Source: an uncultured Collinsella sp. (lineage in GTDB: Bacteria; Actinomycetota; Coriobacteriia; Coriobacteriales; Coriobacteriaceae). Taken from it: a stretch of 22,359 nucleotides of DNA. This document shows positions 13,546 through 21,609 of the stretch, piece after piece; the first letter of the stretch is position 1, and each line of letters opens with the position of its first letter. The stretch spans positions 1 to 22,359 of the forward strand of contig CAADSV010000123.1 in NCBI GenBank assembly GCA_900751665.1, written 5' to 3'. Both the position numbers and the translations under genes were made by a program. Under the pieces are notes generated by a model. The model was given only the letters and a program-made list of their open reading frames with translations. It made no database searches and was not told the origin of the DNA.

Positions 13546-14403
13546 TTACTCCTCGTCGTCCTCGCCATCGTCCTCATCCTCAAGATGATCGAGCAGGTAG
13601 CGAAGACCCTCGCTGACCTCGTTAGCGGGCACCTTGGCAACGTAGCGAGCGTCGACGGCGGGCCTCATGATAACACCCTCGCCCGAAGGCACGCGCATGC
13701 TCTCGAGCTCATCCTCATCAGTGCGGGCGATATCGCCGGCATTCATGCGCTGACCAGTCAACAGGAAGGTCAGACGGCAGGCGGCATCGATGGAAATCGA
13801 GGCGATGCGATCGAGGTAGCGCGAAACCATGATGGCGCGGCGCAGGTCGTCATAGCTGCTGTCGTCGTCCATAAAGTCGCCCGTATCCATACGGTTAAAG
13901 GTGCGGAAGAACTTCTCGTAGGCGGCGTGCACTGGCTCGTCCTCGACGGCCAAGTTGCAAATGATGGACATGTCATTGGTGACGAGCGCAGAAAGCGAAG
14001 AGCCCAGCACCTGGTAGACGGCCTCAGCCTCGGCCTCGACCGTGCCGACAAGCTCCTTGGGCAGCGAGATGTCGGCCTTGATCATATGACGCGTCGCGCG
14101 GCAGATCTGGCGAACCTTATCGGTCATGCGCTGCAGGTTAAAGTCGACGTAGATGATCGTTTGCAGCAAGCGGAAGTCGGAGGCGACCGGCGACTGCGTG
14201 GCGATCAGGTTGTAGCACACGGCCTCCAGGTTGGCGCAGCGCGCGTCAATCGAAAGCGTGCGCTTCTTGGTCTTGGTGGCGAGCTTGCGGTCGTCGGTCA
14301 CATAGGCCTTAACGGCATCGTGGAGGGCCAGATCGACGGCCTCGTAGATGCTCAGCATCTCGTGGCGGGCCTCGATGAGCTGACGGGAAAACAGTTTACG
14401 CAT
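13546..14403 (-). CDS. phoU: Phosphate signalling complex protein PhoU, with acidic C-terminal extension
   Basis: The product is a 285-residue helical protein. It has two PhoU helical-bundle repeats with the metal-binding patterns around VDFNLQRMTDKVRQI (residues 86-100) and SRYLDRIASISIDAA (about 194-208). PhoU connects the Pst transporter with the PhoR-PhoB/PhoP two-component system and represses the phosphate regulon when phosphate is plentiful. Classical PhoU is about 215-240 residues. The extra 55-60 residues here, ending HLEDEDDGEDDEE, are unusual. The start at 14403 has GGAG seven to eight bases upstream. It follows pstB by 92 bases, a region holding a weak 6-bp dyad (GATCGG/CCGATC) but no terminator. 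The gene order pstS-C-A-B-phoU is the classical one. Confidence 0.92.
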   Translation of the reverse strand: MRKLFSRQLIEARHEMLSIYEAVDLALHDAVKAYVTDDRKLATKTKKRTLSIDARCANLEAVCYNLIATQSPVASDFRLLQTIIYVDFNLQRMTDKVRQICRATRHMIKADISLPKELVGTVEAEAEAVYQVLGSSLSALVTNDMSIICNLAVEDEPVHAAYEKFFRTFNRMDTGDFMDDDSSYDDLRRAIMVSRYLDRIASISIDAACRLTFLLTGQRMNAGDIARTDEDELESMRVPSGEGVIMRPAVDARYVAKVPANEVSEGLRYLLDHLEDEDDGEDDEE

Positions 14404-14495
14404 GGTTCACTCCAATCAGTTGGGTGCGGTCATGCCGCCCGCACAGTGAATACGCACCGGACCAGATCCGATCGGCTTGGGACTAGTCGCCCCGA

Positions 14496-15299
14496 TCAGC
14501 CAAAGCGGCCGGTGATATAGTCTTCCGTCCGCGAGTCCACCGGGCTGGTGAAGATCGCGTCGGTTTGACCATACTCGATGAGCGTGGCGGGCTCGCCGGC
14601 AACTTCCTGCAAGAAGAATGCGGTGTAGTCGCTGATGCGAGCTGCCTGCTGCATTGAATGCGTGACGATGATGATCGTCATCTCGGGCGCCAGCTCGGCC
14701 ATCAAATCCTCAACCTTAGAGACGGACGTGGGGTCGATGGCGGAGCAGGGCTCGTCCATCAGAAGGACATCAGGTTGCACCGCAAGCACGCGCGCGATGC
14801 ACAAACGCTGCTGCTGACCGCCCGAGAGCGCCAAACCATCCTTGTTGAGCTGATTGGATACCTCTTTCCAGAGGTTGGCGCGCTTGAGCGATTCTTCCAC
14901 GATGTCATCGAGGTCGCTTTTGCTAGTCACGCCCTGCAGACGAGGGCCAAAGGCGACATTCTCGTAGATGGATTTGGGAAACGGGTTGGGCTGCTGAAAG
15001 ATCATGCCCACGCGACGACGGAGATCGACCGGGTCGACACCCTCGGCATAGATATCGTTGCCGTCGAGCGTCATGGTGCCCTCGACGCGCGTACCCTCGA
15101 TCAGGTCATTCATGCGGTTGATGCAGCGCAGAAACGTCGATTTGCCGCAGCCCGAAGGGCCAATGAAGGAGGTGATGGCGTTTTTGGCGATGTTGAGGTC
15201 AAGCCCCGTCAGCGCATGAAAGTCACCGTACCAAAAGTTGAAATCCTTGGCCGTAATGGCCGCTTGCTCCAACGTGGGAGCGGACTGATAAACGGACAT
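14496..15299 (-). CDS. pstB: Phosphate ABC transporter ATP-binding protein PstB
   Basis: The product is a 267-residue ABC ATPase that powers high-affinity phosphate uptake with PstC and PstA. All nucleotide-binding motifs are present: Walker A GPSGCGKST (residues 47-55), Q-loop Gln102 in FQQPNPFPKSI, signature LSGGQQQR (158-165), Walker B VLLMDEP (178-184) and the switch His214. The Q-loop region QQPNPFP.SI.ENV is diagnostic for PstB. Length is typical. The start at 15299 has AAGGAG shortly upstream, and pstA ends 12 bases before it, indicating one operon. No odd residues were seen. Confidence 0.97.
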   Translation of the reverse strand: MSVYQSAPTLEQAAITAKDFNFWYGDFHALTGLDLNIAKNAITSFIGPSGCGKSTFLRCINRMNDLIEGTRVEGTMTLDGNDIYAEGVDPVDLRRRVGMIFQQPNPFPKSIYENVAFGPRLQGVTSKSDLDDIVEESLKRANLWKEVSNQLNKDGLALSGGQQQRLCIARVLAVQPDVLLMDEPCSAIDPTSVSKVEDLMAELAPEMTIIIVTHSMQQAARISDYTAFFLQEVAGEPATLIEYGQTDAIFTSPVDSRTEDYITGRFG

Positions 15300-15311
15300 G
15301 GGACTCCTTAA

Positions 15312-16217
15312 CTAGCGACGCTTGCGCGACAGGAAGCGCGCAAACAGGTTGAAGGCCAAAATGATCACCATCAGCAAGAGCGCGGTGCCGTAGGCTGCGT
15401 TCATGTTGATGCCGTCGTTGGCAAGCAGGTACAGGTGAACCGTCATGGGGCGGCCGGAATCGAGCGGCGAAATAGGTAGATTGATGGCCTGGCCCATGGT
15501 ATAGAGCACCACCGCGGTCTCGCCAATGGCACGGCCGATGGCGAGAACGATGCCCGTGGCAATACGGCCAAAGGCAGAAGGAAGCACGATCTTGGAGACA
15601 ACCTGCCACTTGGTGGCGCCCAGGCCATATGCGCCCCAGCGGATATAGCGCGGAACGGCGCGAATGGCCTCTTCGGTGGTACGCATGACGATGGGAAGCA
15701 TCAAGAGCGCGAGTGCCAGGGCGGCCGAGACCATCGAAAGGCCCAGGCCCATGGCCTCGACAAACAAGGCGTAGCCAAAGAGACCCATAACGATGGAGGG
15801 CACCGAGGCCAAAGCATCGGCAGCATAACGGATGAGCTCGACGACCTTGCCCTGTTTGGCGTACTCGGCCAGATAGACGGCCGCTAGCACGGCGACCGGC
15901 GTACAGATGAGCATGGCGAGCGCCGTCACGTAGATGGTCGAGACAATCGTAGGCCAAATGCCGCCCTCGGCGTTGACACCCTGGGGCCAACCGAAGATAA
16001 AGTCGAGCGAAATATGCGGTAAGCCATTAACAACCACGTAGGCGATGATAGCGACCAGCACAAGCGTGGTGATGTAGGCCGCGGCGCGGAACACGCCGAG
16101 CATGATCTTGTTTGACAGGTCCTTGTTGATACGGCCCTTCTTACCGTGGGAAAGGGCACGCTTGATGCGCTCGCGCGACGAGGTCGTATCGACCGTCGTG
16201 TCAACGGAATCGGACAT
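15312..16217 (-). CDS. pstA: Phosphate ABC transporter permease PstA
   Basis: The product is a 301-residue inner-membrane permease with six predicted helices. After a polar, positively charged N-terminus of about 38 residues come the helices and the cytoplasmic coupling loop EAIRAVPRYIRWGAYGLGAT, followed by KWQ...LPSAFG, the EAA motif of binding-protein-dependent permeases. GRAIGETAVVLYTMG is typical of PstA. It forms the channel with PstC. pstC stops three bases before its ATG, and the ribosome binding site (AGGGGG) lies within the end of pstC, so translation of the two is coupled. Confidence 0.96.
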   Translation of the reverse strand: MSDSVDTTVDTTSSRERIKRALSHGKKGRINKDLSNKIMLGVFRAAAYITTLVLVAIIAYVVVNGLPHISLDFIFGWPQGVNAEGGIWPTIVSTIYVTALAMLICTPVAVLAAVYLAEYAKQGKVVELIRYAADALASVPSIVMGLFGYALFVEAMGLGLSMVSAALALALLMLPIVMRTTEEAIRAVPRYIRWGAYGLGATKWQVVSKIVLPSAFGRIATGIVLAIGRAIGETAVVLYTMGQAINLPISPLDSGRPMTVHLYLLANDGINMNAAYGTALLLMVIILAFNLFARFLSRKRR

Positions 16218-16220
16218 AGC

Positions 16221-17147
16221 CTACCCCCTCTTCTTCTTGGAAATCAGACGGACGATGCCCACCAGCATGGCGGAGATGATAAACAGGACCACGCCCATGC
16301 CGAACAGAGCCGAGCGGTGCAGGCCCGAGGAATAGCTCATGTCGAGCGCGATCTGGCTCGTGAGCGTCGAGATGGGGCTCGCAATGCTGTCGGGAATAAC
16401 CGGAGCGTTACCCACGACCATGAGCACGGCCATGGTCTCACCGATGGCACGGCCCATACCCAGCACGATGGCATCAACGATACCCAGTTTGGCGGCAGGT
16501 AGCACGACCTTATAGATGGTCTGCCACTTAGTAGCACCCATGGCATACGATGCCTCGCGAATGCCCATGGGAATGGAATTGAGGGCATCGATGGTAAGCG
16601 TCGTGATGGTAGGGACGATCATGATGGCGAGCACGAACCACGCTGTCAGCGCACCAAAACCAAGACCACCGGTCAGTTGTGCGATAAACGGGCGGATGAT
16701 GATCATGCCGAAAAAGCCGTAGATGATAGAAGGGATGCCGGCCAGCAGGTCGACGGCAGGGCTGATGAGCTTGCGCACGCGCTTGCCGGCGATCTCGACC
16801 AGGTATACGGCCGTACCCACACCTAGCGGCACGCCCATGGCGAGCGCACCGACGGTCACCAGACCTGAGCCGGCAAGCAGCGACATGATGCCGTAGTGGC
16901 CCTCAGAGGGCGCCCACGTAAAGCTAAAGAAGTCCGCCAGACCGATGTCAGTAAAGACGGGCAACGCCGAGTACGTGGTAAAGACAAAAATCAGGATGAC
17001 GGTAACGACCGCCAAGAACGCGCAGGCAAAGAAGATCCACTGCAGCGCCTTCTCCTTGATATAGGTGCTGCGCGATACGAGCGCCAGCTCGCGCTTCTTG
17101 GGCGTCTGAACATTCTGCTCAGTCTGGGAGTTTTCCTGTGCTTCCAT
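16221..17147 (-). CDS. pstC: Phosphate ABC transporter permease PstC
   Basis: The product is a 308-residue inner-membrane permease. The first 35 residues are polar and Gln/Glu-rich, followed by six helices. The coupling loop contains IREASYAMGATKWQTIYKV and the downstream GMGRAIGETMAVLMVVGN, matching PstC. ATG at 17147 is preferred over an in-frame GTG at 17156, because GGGGAG lies eight bases before the ATG but directly against the GTG. The pstS stop codon lies one base before this ATG, so pstS, pstC and pstA are tightly coupled. Confidence 0.96.
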   Translation of the reverse strand: MEAQENSQTEQNVQTPKKRELALVSRSTYIKEKALQWIFFACAFLAVVTVILIFVFTTYSALPVFTDIGLADFFSFTWAPSEGHYGIMSLLAGSGLVTVGALAMGVPLGVGTAVYLVEIAGKRVRKLISPAVDLLAGIPSIIYGFFGMIIIRPFIAQLTGGLGFGALTAWFVLAIMIVPTITTLTIDALNSIPMGIREASYAMGATKWQTIYKVVLPAAKLGIVDAIVLGMGRAIGETMAVLMVVGNAPVIPDSIASPISTLTSQIALDMSYSSGLHRSALFGMGVVLFIISAMLVGIVRLISKKKRG

Positions 17148-17148
17148 G

Positions 17149-17985
17149 CTACTCACTCCCCTTCTCGTCGTTGGTGACGGGGATAAAGCCCGCCTCGCGA
17201 ATCTGCTTGTCCATCTTTTCGGACGTCACGTAGTCGATGTAATCCTGCGCCTGCTGCGAAGGCGCACCCTCAACAAAGAAGTAAAGGTCGCGCGAGATGG
17301 GATAGCCGCCACTCGCGACCGTCTTCTCGGACGCCTCAGCATGATTGACCGAGACGGCCTTGACCGAGGTCTTGGCGTTGAGGCTATCGACGAAGCCCAG
17401 CGAAATGTAGCCAATGGCACCGCGCGAACGAGATACCACGTCGCGCACCTGGCCCGTACCCGAAAGAACAGCCGAGCGGCGATCGAACGGCGTGCCGTCC
17501 ATCACGATGGTGCGAAAGGCTTCACGCGTGCCGGACGCCTCATCTCGGTTGATAACCTGAATCCTCAGGTCCTCGCCACCGACTTCTTTCCAGTTGGTGA
17601 TCTTGCCGGCGTAAATATCGCGGAGCTGCTCGGTCGAGAGGTTATCGACCGGGTTATCGTCGTTCACGATGACCGCAATACCGTCGTGGGCAATGACAAT
17701 GGGAGTCAGGCCCAGATCCTGTTCGTCGGCATTGAGTCCACGGGAGGAGCTGGCGATATCGGCCGTGCCGGCGCTGACGGCCTCGATGCCAGCGGAAGAA
17801 CCCAAACCGGAAACGAGCACGTCGATGCCGGTCTCCTCCTTAAAGCCCTCGGCCGCAATCTCGGCGATAGGAAGGCAGGTCGTGGAGCCGGCCACGGTAA
17901 TGGAAGAGGTGGAAGATCCCGAAGAACAGGCGCACAGCGTAAGCGTAAGCACAGCGGCGCTCAGGACCGATACGATCTTTCTCAT
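17149..17985 (-). CDS. pstS: Phosphate-binding lipoprotein PstS
   Basis: The product is a 278-residue solute-binding protein that captures phosphate outside the cell and hands it to PstC-PstA. The signal peptide MRKIVSVLSAAVLTLTLCAC carries a lipobox LCA|C with Cys20 as the lipid anchor. Phosphate-binding loops are visible: AGSTTCLPIAE, SSSRGLNADE and RDEASGTREAF. The start codon overlaps the pgeF stop as ATGA (17985-17982), and no strong ribosome binding site precedes it. It probably depends on translation of pgeF. That is unexpected for a binding protein, which is usually made in excess over the permeases. Confidence 0.96.
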   Translation of the reverse strand: MRKIVSVLSAAVLTLTLCACSSGSSTSSITVAGSTTCLPIAEIAAEGFKEETGIDVLVSGLGSSAGIEAVSAGTADIASSSRGLNADEQDLGLTPIVIAHDGIAVIVNDDNPVDNLSTEQLRDIYAGKITNWKEVGGEDLRIQVINRDEASGTREAFRTIVMDGTPFDRRSAVLSGTGQVRDVVSRSRGAIGYISLGFVDSLNAKTSVKAVSVNHAEASEKTVASGGYPISRDLYFFVEGAPSQQAQDYIDYVTSEKMDKQIREAGFIPVTNDEKGSE

Positions 17986-18782
17986 AGCATCACGCCGATC
18001 GCAGCATGGCGCCCACAGGTGCCGTTCTCGTTACGGTAGGAATAAAAGCGGTCGTTCTGACGCACAGTCGAAAGCTGGGTATCCACGATATTATCCGCGT
18101 CGACACCGACATCTACCAGTGCCTCGCAAATGGCAGCGGAAAGATTGAGCATGCGAGAGGTGCTCGCATCGATGCACGAGAACTCGGCGGCAAAGCGATC
18201 CATGAGTTCCTGGGATACCTCATATTCGTCACCCAAGATATGGGGGCCGATATAGGCGGAAACGTCGCTCGCATCGCAGCCGGCAGCATCGCAAAGCGCC
18301 TGGCACGCCTTGGCAGAAATACGTGCAATCGTGCCCTTCCAACCGGAGTGCACCACGGCAAATCCGCCAGGGGCCACCAGCACCACGGGAACGCAGTCGG
18401 CAAAGCAGAGCAGCACGGGCACGTTATGCGCCGTACAGACGATGGCATCGCAGCCCTCGGCAATCTGCTCGCGGACGTCCTCAAGGTCATCGGCGCCGTT
18501 CGAGGTCACCGCAACGATATGGTCACCATGGACCTGATTGGGAACGAGCAGGTTGTGCTCGCACTCGGCGGCACCCATAGCCTCGAGCGCACGACGACGA
18601 TTTTCTTGAACAGCAAAGGGATCATCGCCAACATGCGAGCCCAAGTTGAGTGAGGAGTACGCATCTTCGGAAACACCACCGGCGCGCTCGGTGAAGGCAA
18701 AGCGAACATCGGATGTCGCGCCCTCCACCAACGTAACTCCATCATGGTCGACACGCGAAACGTTGTCCGCACGTGCTGCCAT
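17982..18782 (-). CDS. pgeF: Peptidoglycan editing factor PgeF / laccase-domain purine nucleoside enzyme (YlmD/YfiH)
   Basis: The product is a 266-residue member of the DUF152/multicopper-polyphenol-oxidase-like family. Metal-binding residues are visible: His85 in NQVHGDHI, Cys130 in CFADCVPVVLVAP and His145 in AVVHSGWKGT. Family members have been reported as purine nucleoside phosphorylase/adenosine deaminase enzymes (FAMIN type), and in E. coli as a factor that keeps wrong residues out of peptidoglycan precursors. The start at 18782 has AGGAGG seven bases upstream; the frame extends to 18848 without better support. A terminator separates it from ftsZ, so it begins a new transcript that continues into pstS. 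Next to ftsZ it occupies the ylmD position of the division cluster. Confidence 0.93.
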   Translation of the reverse strand: MAARADNVSRVDHDGVTLVEGATSDVRFAFTERAGGVSEDAYSSLNLGSHVGDDPFAVQENRRRALEAMGAAECEHNLLVPNQVHGDHIVAVTSNGADDLEDVREQIAEGCDAIVCTAHNVPVLLCFADCVPVVLVAPGGFAVVHSGWKGTIARISAKACQALCDAAGCDASDVSAYIGPHILGDEYEVSQELMDRFAAEFSCIDASTSRMLNLSAAICEALVDVGVDADNIVDTQLSTVRQNDRFYSYRNENGTCGRHAAIGVML

Positions 18783-18859
18783 ACTAAAGCCTCCTAATAA
18801 CACAAGTATTGCGACGACGCCGCAGCAGTCCGTGCCATACGGCTGCACACTTCATCAAA

Positions 18860-18902
18860 AGGATACCCGCAGCGGTAAGGAGCAAACGTAAAGGGAACGT
18901 AA
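18860..18902 (-). promoter_or_regulatory. Candidate Pho-box-like direct repeats upstream of pgeF-pst
   Basis: On the minus strand TTACGTT occurs twice with an 11-bp period (complement of 18896-18902 and of 18885-18891). It is followed 19 bases later by TATCCT (complement of 18860-18865) as a possible -10. PhoB/PhoP-type response regulators bind direct repeats with 11-bp spacing, so this is a plausible site for phosphate control of the pgeF-pst operon. The repeat wording does not match a known consensus closely. Confidence 0.35.
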
Positions 18903-18941
18903 GGAGATTGGAGGCTTTCGTTTACAAAGGCGAAACACAAC

Positions 18942-18976
18942 AAAAAAAGGGGCGCGCCCAATCGGACGCACCCCTT
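18942..18976 (-). terminator. Intrinsic terminator after ftsZ
   Basis: A long GC-rich stem (about 13 bp with two G:U pairs) with loop GATT is followed on the minus strand by a run of T (18948-18942). It begins about 22 bases after the ftsZ stop and ends the murB-ftsQ-ftsZ transcript before pgeF. Confidence 0.92.
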
Positions 18977-18998
18977 GCAAGTCGTTGAGAAAAACGAA

Positions 18999-20153
18999 CT
19001 AGAAGCTGCCGCGCTTCAGGAAGTCGGGAAGCTCGAACTGATCGTTGCCGAAGTTAGGAAGCTCGGTGCCACCGACGTTGCGGGTCGGAGCGGCCTGAGC
19101 CGGGCTGGTAGCCGGAGCGGTGCGCTGCGGCTCAGCAGAGGCAGCTGCCTTGCTCTGAGACTGCTGAGCAGCAAAGAGCTCGTCCTGACGGTTGACGTTG
19201 GAGTCGGAGAAGCCCGTAGCGATGACGGTGATACGCACCTGATCGCCCAGGGACTCGTCAACAACGGTACCGAAGATGATGTTGGCCTCGGGGTCGACGG
19301 CGTTGGCGACAACGTCGGCGGCGTCGCTGATCTCCTGGATACCCAGGTCCTTGGAACCGGCGATGGAGAGCAGCACGCGCGTGGCACCATCGATGGAGCT
19401 CTCGAGCAGCGGGCTGGAGATGGCCTGCTGGGCAGCGTCGACGGCACGGGTGTCCCCAGAAGAGGTACCGATACCCATCATGGCGGTACCGGCCTGCTTC
19501 ATGATGGTCTTAACATCGGCGAAGTCCAGGTTGATGATACCGGGGACGGTGATGAGGTCGGTGATGCCCTGGGTGCCCTGGGAAAGGACGCCATCGGCAA
19601 TCGCGAAGGCCTCGAGCATGGTGGTCTTCTTCTCGGCGATGTCGAGCAGCTTATCGTTAGGGATGACGATCATGGTGTCGACGCAATCGGAGAGGGTCTT
19701 AATGCCCTCCTCGGCGCTCTTCTTGCGCTTGCGGCCCTCGAAGGTGAAGGGCTTGGTCACGACGGCGACGGTCAGCGCACCGACCTCGTTCATCGCGATA
19801 TCGGCAACGATGGGAGCAGCGCCGGTACCGGTGCCACCGCCCTCGCCGCAGGTGATGAACACCATGTCGGCGCCAGCGAGCGCCTCGGCAATGTCGTCGC
19901 GGGACTCATCGGCAGCCTTGCGGCCACCCTCGGGGTTGGCGCCGGCGCCCAGGCCGCGGGTAAGGTCGGTGCCGATGTGCACCTTGATATCGGCATCAGA
20001 GATCGCGAGTGCCTGAGCATCGGTGTTGATGGCAACAAACTCGACGCCGCGGATGCCCTCTTCGATCATTCGATTGACCGCGTTGGTACCGCCGCCGCCG
20101 ACGCCGACCACCTTAATGACGGCAAGGTAGTTGTTGATCTCTGTCTCGTGCAT
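18999..20153 (-). CDS. ftsZ: Cell division protein FtsZ
   Basis: The product is a 384-residue tubulin-like GTPase that forms the cytokinetic ring. Near the N-terminus is IKVVGVGGGGTNAVNRM; the tubulin signature GGGTGTG is at residues 105-111; the synergy-loop sequence NLDFADVKTIM provides catalytic Asp residues. The C-terminal linker (about 310-370) is Ser/Ala/Gln/Pro-rich and low-complexity. The conserved tail peptide reads ELPDFLKRGSF, the docking site for SepF and other partners. Start at 20153 is chosen because GGAGG is six bases upstream; an in-frame ATG at 20183 adds a non-homologous extension. It lies 199 bases after ftsQ and is followed by a strong terminator. No ftsA gene lies between ftsQ and ftsZ. 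Confidence 0.98.
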   Translation of the reverse strand: MHETEINNYLAVIKVVGVGGGGTNAVNRMIEEGIRGVEFVAINTDAQALAISDADIKVHIGTDLTRGLGAGANPEGGRKAADESRDDIAEALAGADMVFITCGEGGGTGTGAAPIVADIAMNEVGALTVAVVTKPFTFEGRKRKKSAEEGIKTLSDCVDTMIVIPNDKLLDIAEKKTTMLEAFAIADGVLSQGTQGITDLITVPGIINLDFADVKTIMKQAGTAMMGIGTSSGDTRAVDAAQQAISSPLLESSIDGATRVLLSIAGSKDLGIQEISDAADVVANAVDPEANIIFGTVVDESLGDQVRITVIATGFSDSNVNRQDELFAAQQSQSKAAASAEPQRTAPATSPAQAAPTRNVGGTELPNFGNDQFELPDFLKRGSF

Positions 20154-20274
20154 GTCGGTCCTCCGAACAAAGGTTATAGCCATAGCATGGGTCGACCCCT
20201 GCGCACATTAACCTTCAGGTTGAAAGTAAATGCAAAGGTAAACCGTATTATGTTTGCACATTATGAACGTATCA

Positions 20275-20288
20275 GTCAAATAATTGAC
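20275..20288. promoter_or_regulatory. Dyad GTCAAATAATTGAC in the ftsQ-ftsZ intergenic region
   Basis: The 199-base gap between ftsQ and ftsZ is AT-rich compared with its surroundings and probably holds an ftsZ promoter. GTCAA (20275-20279) and TTGAC (20284-20288) form a short inverted repeat, giving a TTGAC -35-like core on each strand. No -10 at a proper distance was found. A second small dyad AACCT/AGGTT is at 20210-20221. These are possible regulator sites only. Confidence 0.3.
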
Positions 20289-20352
20289 CGTGAAAACCAA
20301 ACAAACCAGATAAACGGCGTGGTATGGCCCCTCAACAAAGCATCAACCAGCG

Positions 20353-21609
20353 CTACGAGGTCGGAGCGTTCCTAAATGTATAGTTACCCGGAGAGCGCAC
20401 ATTGATATACGTTACGCCCTCTACCTGCGAAAGCAGCTTGGTGACTACGCGCTCCTTCTTGACGATATCGTTCGAATCGCCCAGCGACACCTCAATGCCG
20501 TTATTGAGGTTTGCCGAGATGGCTTCGACCGAAGGCGTGGAAATATCCTTGACTTGTCCCAAGAACTCGCTCGAAAAACCACGCACATAATCCAAGCCAG
20601 CCTTAACGGCCTTGGAGCTCACTGCCTGGCCGGAAACCGGAGCGACATCCGCCGAGACATCAGTCAACAACACCGCGCCATAGTGCTTAGCGAGCGCCAG
20701 CGCGGCATCGATTCCGGTCAAGGTATTTGAGCCCTGCCCTGTCGTGATGACGTTGCCTTGGTCGTCCACTTCGACCGACGTCGACAGTGGGGCGATCCAG
20801 GTGTCATCATCCCCGATGGCCCAGGCAAGGTCATCGGAACTGATATAGGCAATTGCGATGACCTTGCGCTCCATCGGCGTAATGATGAGCGTATGCGGGA
20901 ACTGACGCTGGACATCCACGCCCGAGACCCACGGATTCTGCTTGAGGTCCTCGGTAATCTGGTCGGGATCGACGTTAAAAAGCGACGTTCCCTCGGGCAA
21001 ATCGATCAGCTGGATAGCATCGTGCTTCGTCACATGCTCGCTGCCTTGAATCTGAATATCAGTGGCGGTAAACAATCCAGAGTTGATCACCACGATGGCA
21101 ACGACGACGAGCACGGCCAAGGCGGCCAGAACGCCGCCCACGATTTTGCCTTTGCCTGCAACGACAGAAGCGGCGTCTGATGTTTTATTTACCATCGCCC
21201 CAAGTGAAGACAACGGGTTGACGCTTTTTTTACCCGAAGGCTTCTTGGCGGTAGCCGGCACCGATGTCAGCGAGCGCGGTTTCGATGCGCCCAGCGTGCG
21301 ACCTGGACGCGGCGCTTTAGTTCCCGTCGAGGGCTTAGGAGTTGCCATGGGACGGGCGGGTTTGGCGCCCATAACAGGCTTTGACGTCACCGAGGGACGC
21401 GAGGACTTTTTTGCGGCCGGACGATTACCGAGCTGCGAGCCGACAACCGGACGACTGGTCTGTCGAGCATGCCCGACAGACTTAGAGTGCGCGACGGTAT
21501 TGCGTTGAGGTTTGGCAGGCGCGCCGGAACGCCCTCCGGCGCGGCGGAAGGTGGGTTTCGATGCTCTAGAAGCCGAGGAATTTAACTTCCGGTCTGAGCT
21601 CGATGCCAT
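20353..21609 (-). CDS. ftsQ: Cell division protein FtsQ/DivIB, with long basic N-terminal region
   Basis: The product is a 418-residue bitopic membrane protein of the divisome. Residues 1-155 are cytoplasmic, very rich in Lys, Arg, Ser and Pro and low-complexity. Residues 156-176 are the single membrane helix. Residues about 180-250 form the POTRA domain (TATDIQIQGSEHV, LPEGTSLFNVD, NPWVSGVDVQRQFPHTL), followed by the FtsQ beta domain. FtsQ connects early and late division proteins (FtsL, FtsB, FtsW/FtsI). The start at 21609 lies inside the murB gene, a 44-base overlap; GGAGG precedes it by three bases. No later start keeps the basic region, and the next ATG is near codon 80. The extracytoplasmic part is diverged but in the right place upstream of ftsZ. 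Confidence 0.9.
   Translation of the reverse strand: MASSSDRKLNSSASRASKPTFRRAGGRSGAPAKPQRNTVAHSKSVGHARQTSRPVVGSQLGNRPAAKKSSRPSVTSKPVMGAKPARPMATPKPSTGTKAPRPGRTLGASKPRSLTSVPATAKKPSGKKSVNPLSSLGAMVNKTSDAASVVAGKGKIVGGVLAALAVLVVVAIVVINSGLFTATDIQIQGSEHVTKHDAIQLIDLPEGTSLFNVDPDQITEDLKQNPWVSGVDVQRQFPHTLIITPMERKVIAIAYISSDDLAWAIGDDDTWIAPLSTSVEVDDQGNVITTGQGSNTLTGIDAALALAKHYGAVLLTDVSADVAPVSGQAVSSKAVKAGLDYVRGFSSEFLGQVKDISTPSVEAISANLNNGIEVSLGDSNDIVKKERVVTKLLSQVEGVTYINVRSPGNYTFRNAPTS

Noticed and set aside
18975..20375. Long plus-strand open frame (about 466 codons) across ftsZ
   Set aside because: It is antisense to a clear FtsZ, has no family motifs and its Gly/Asp/His-rich content is the expected mirror of GC-rich codons.
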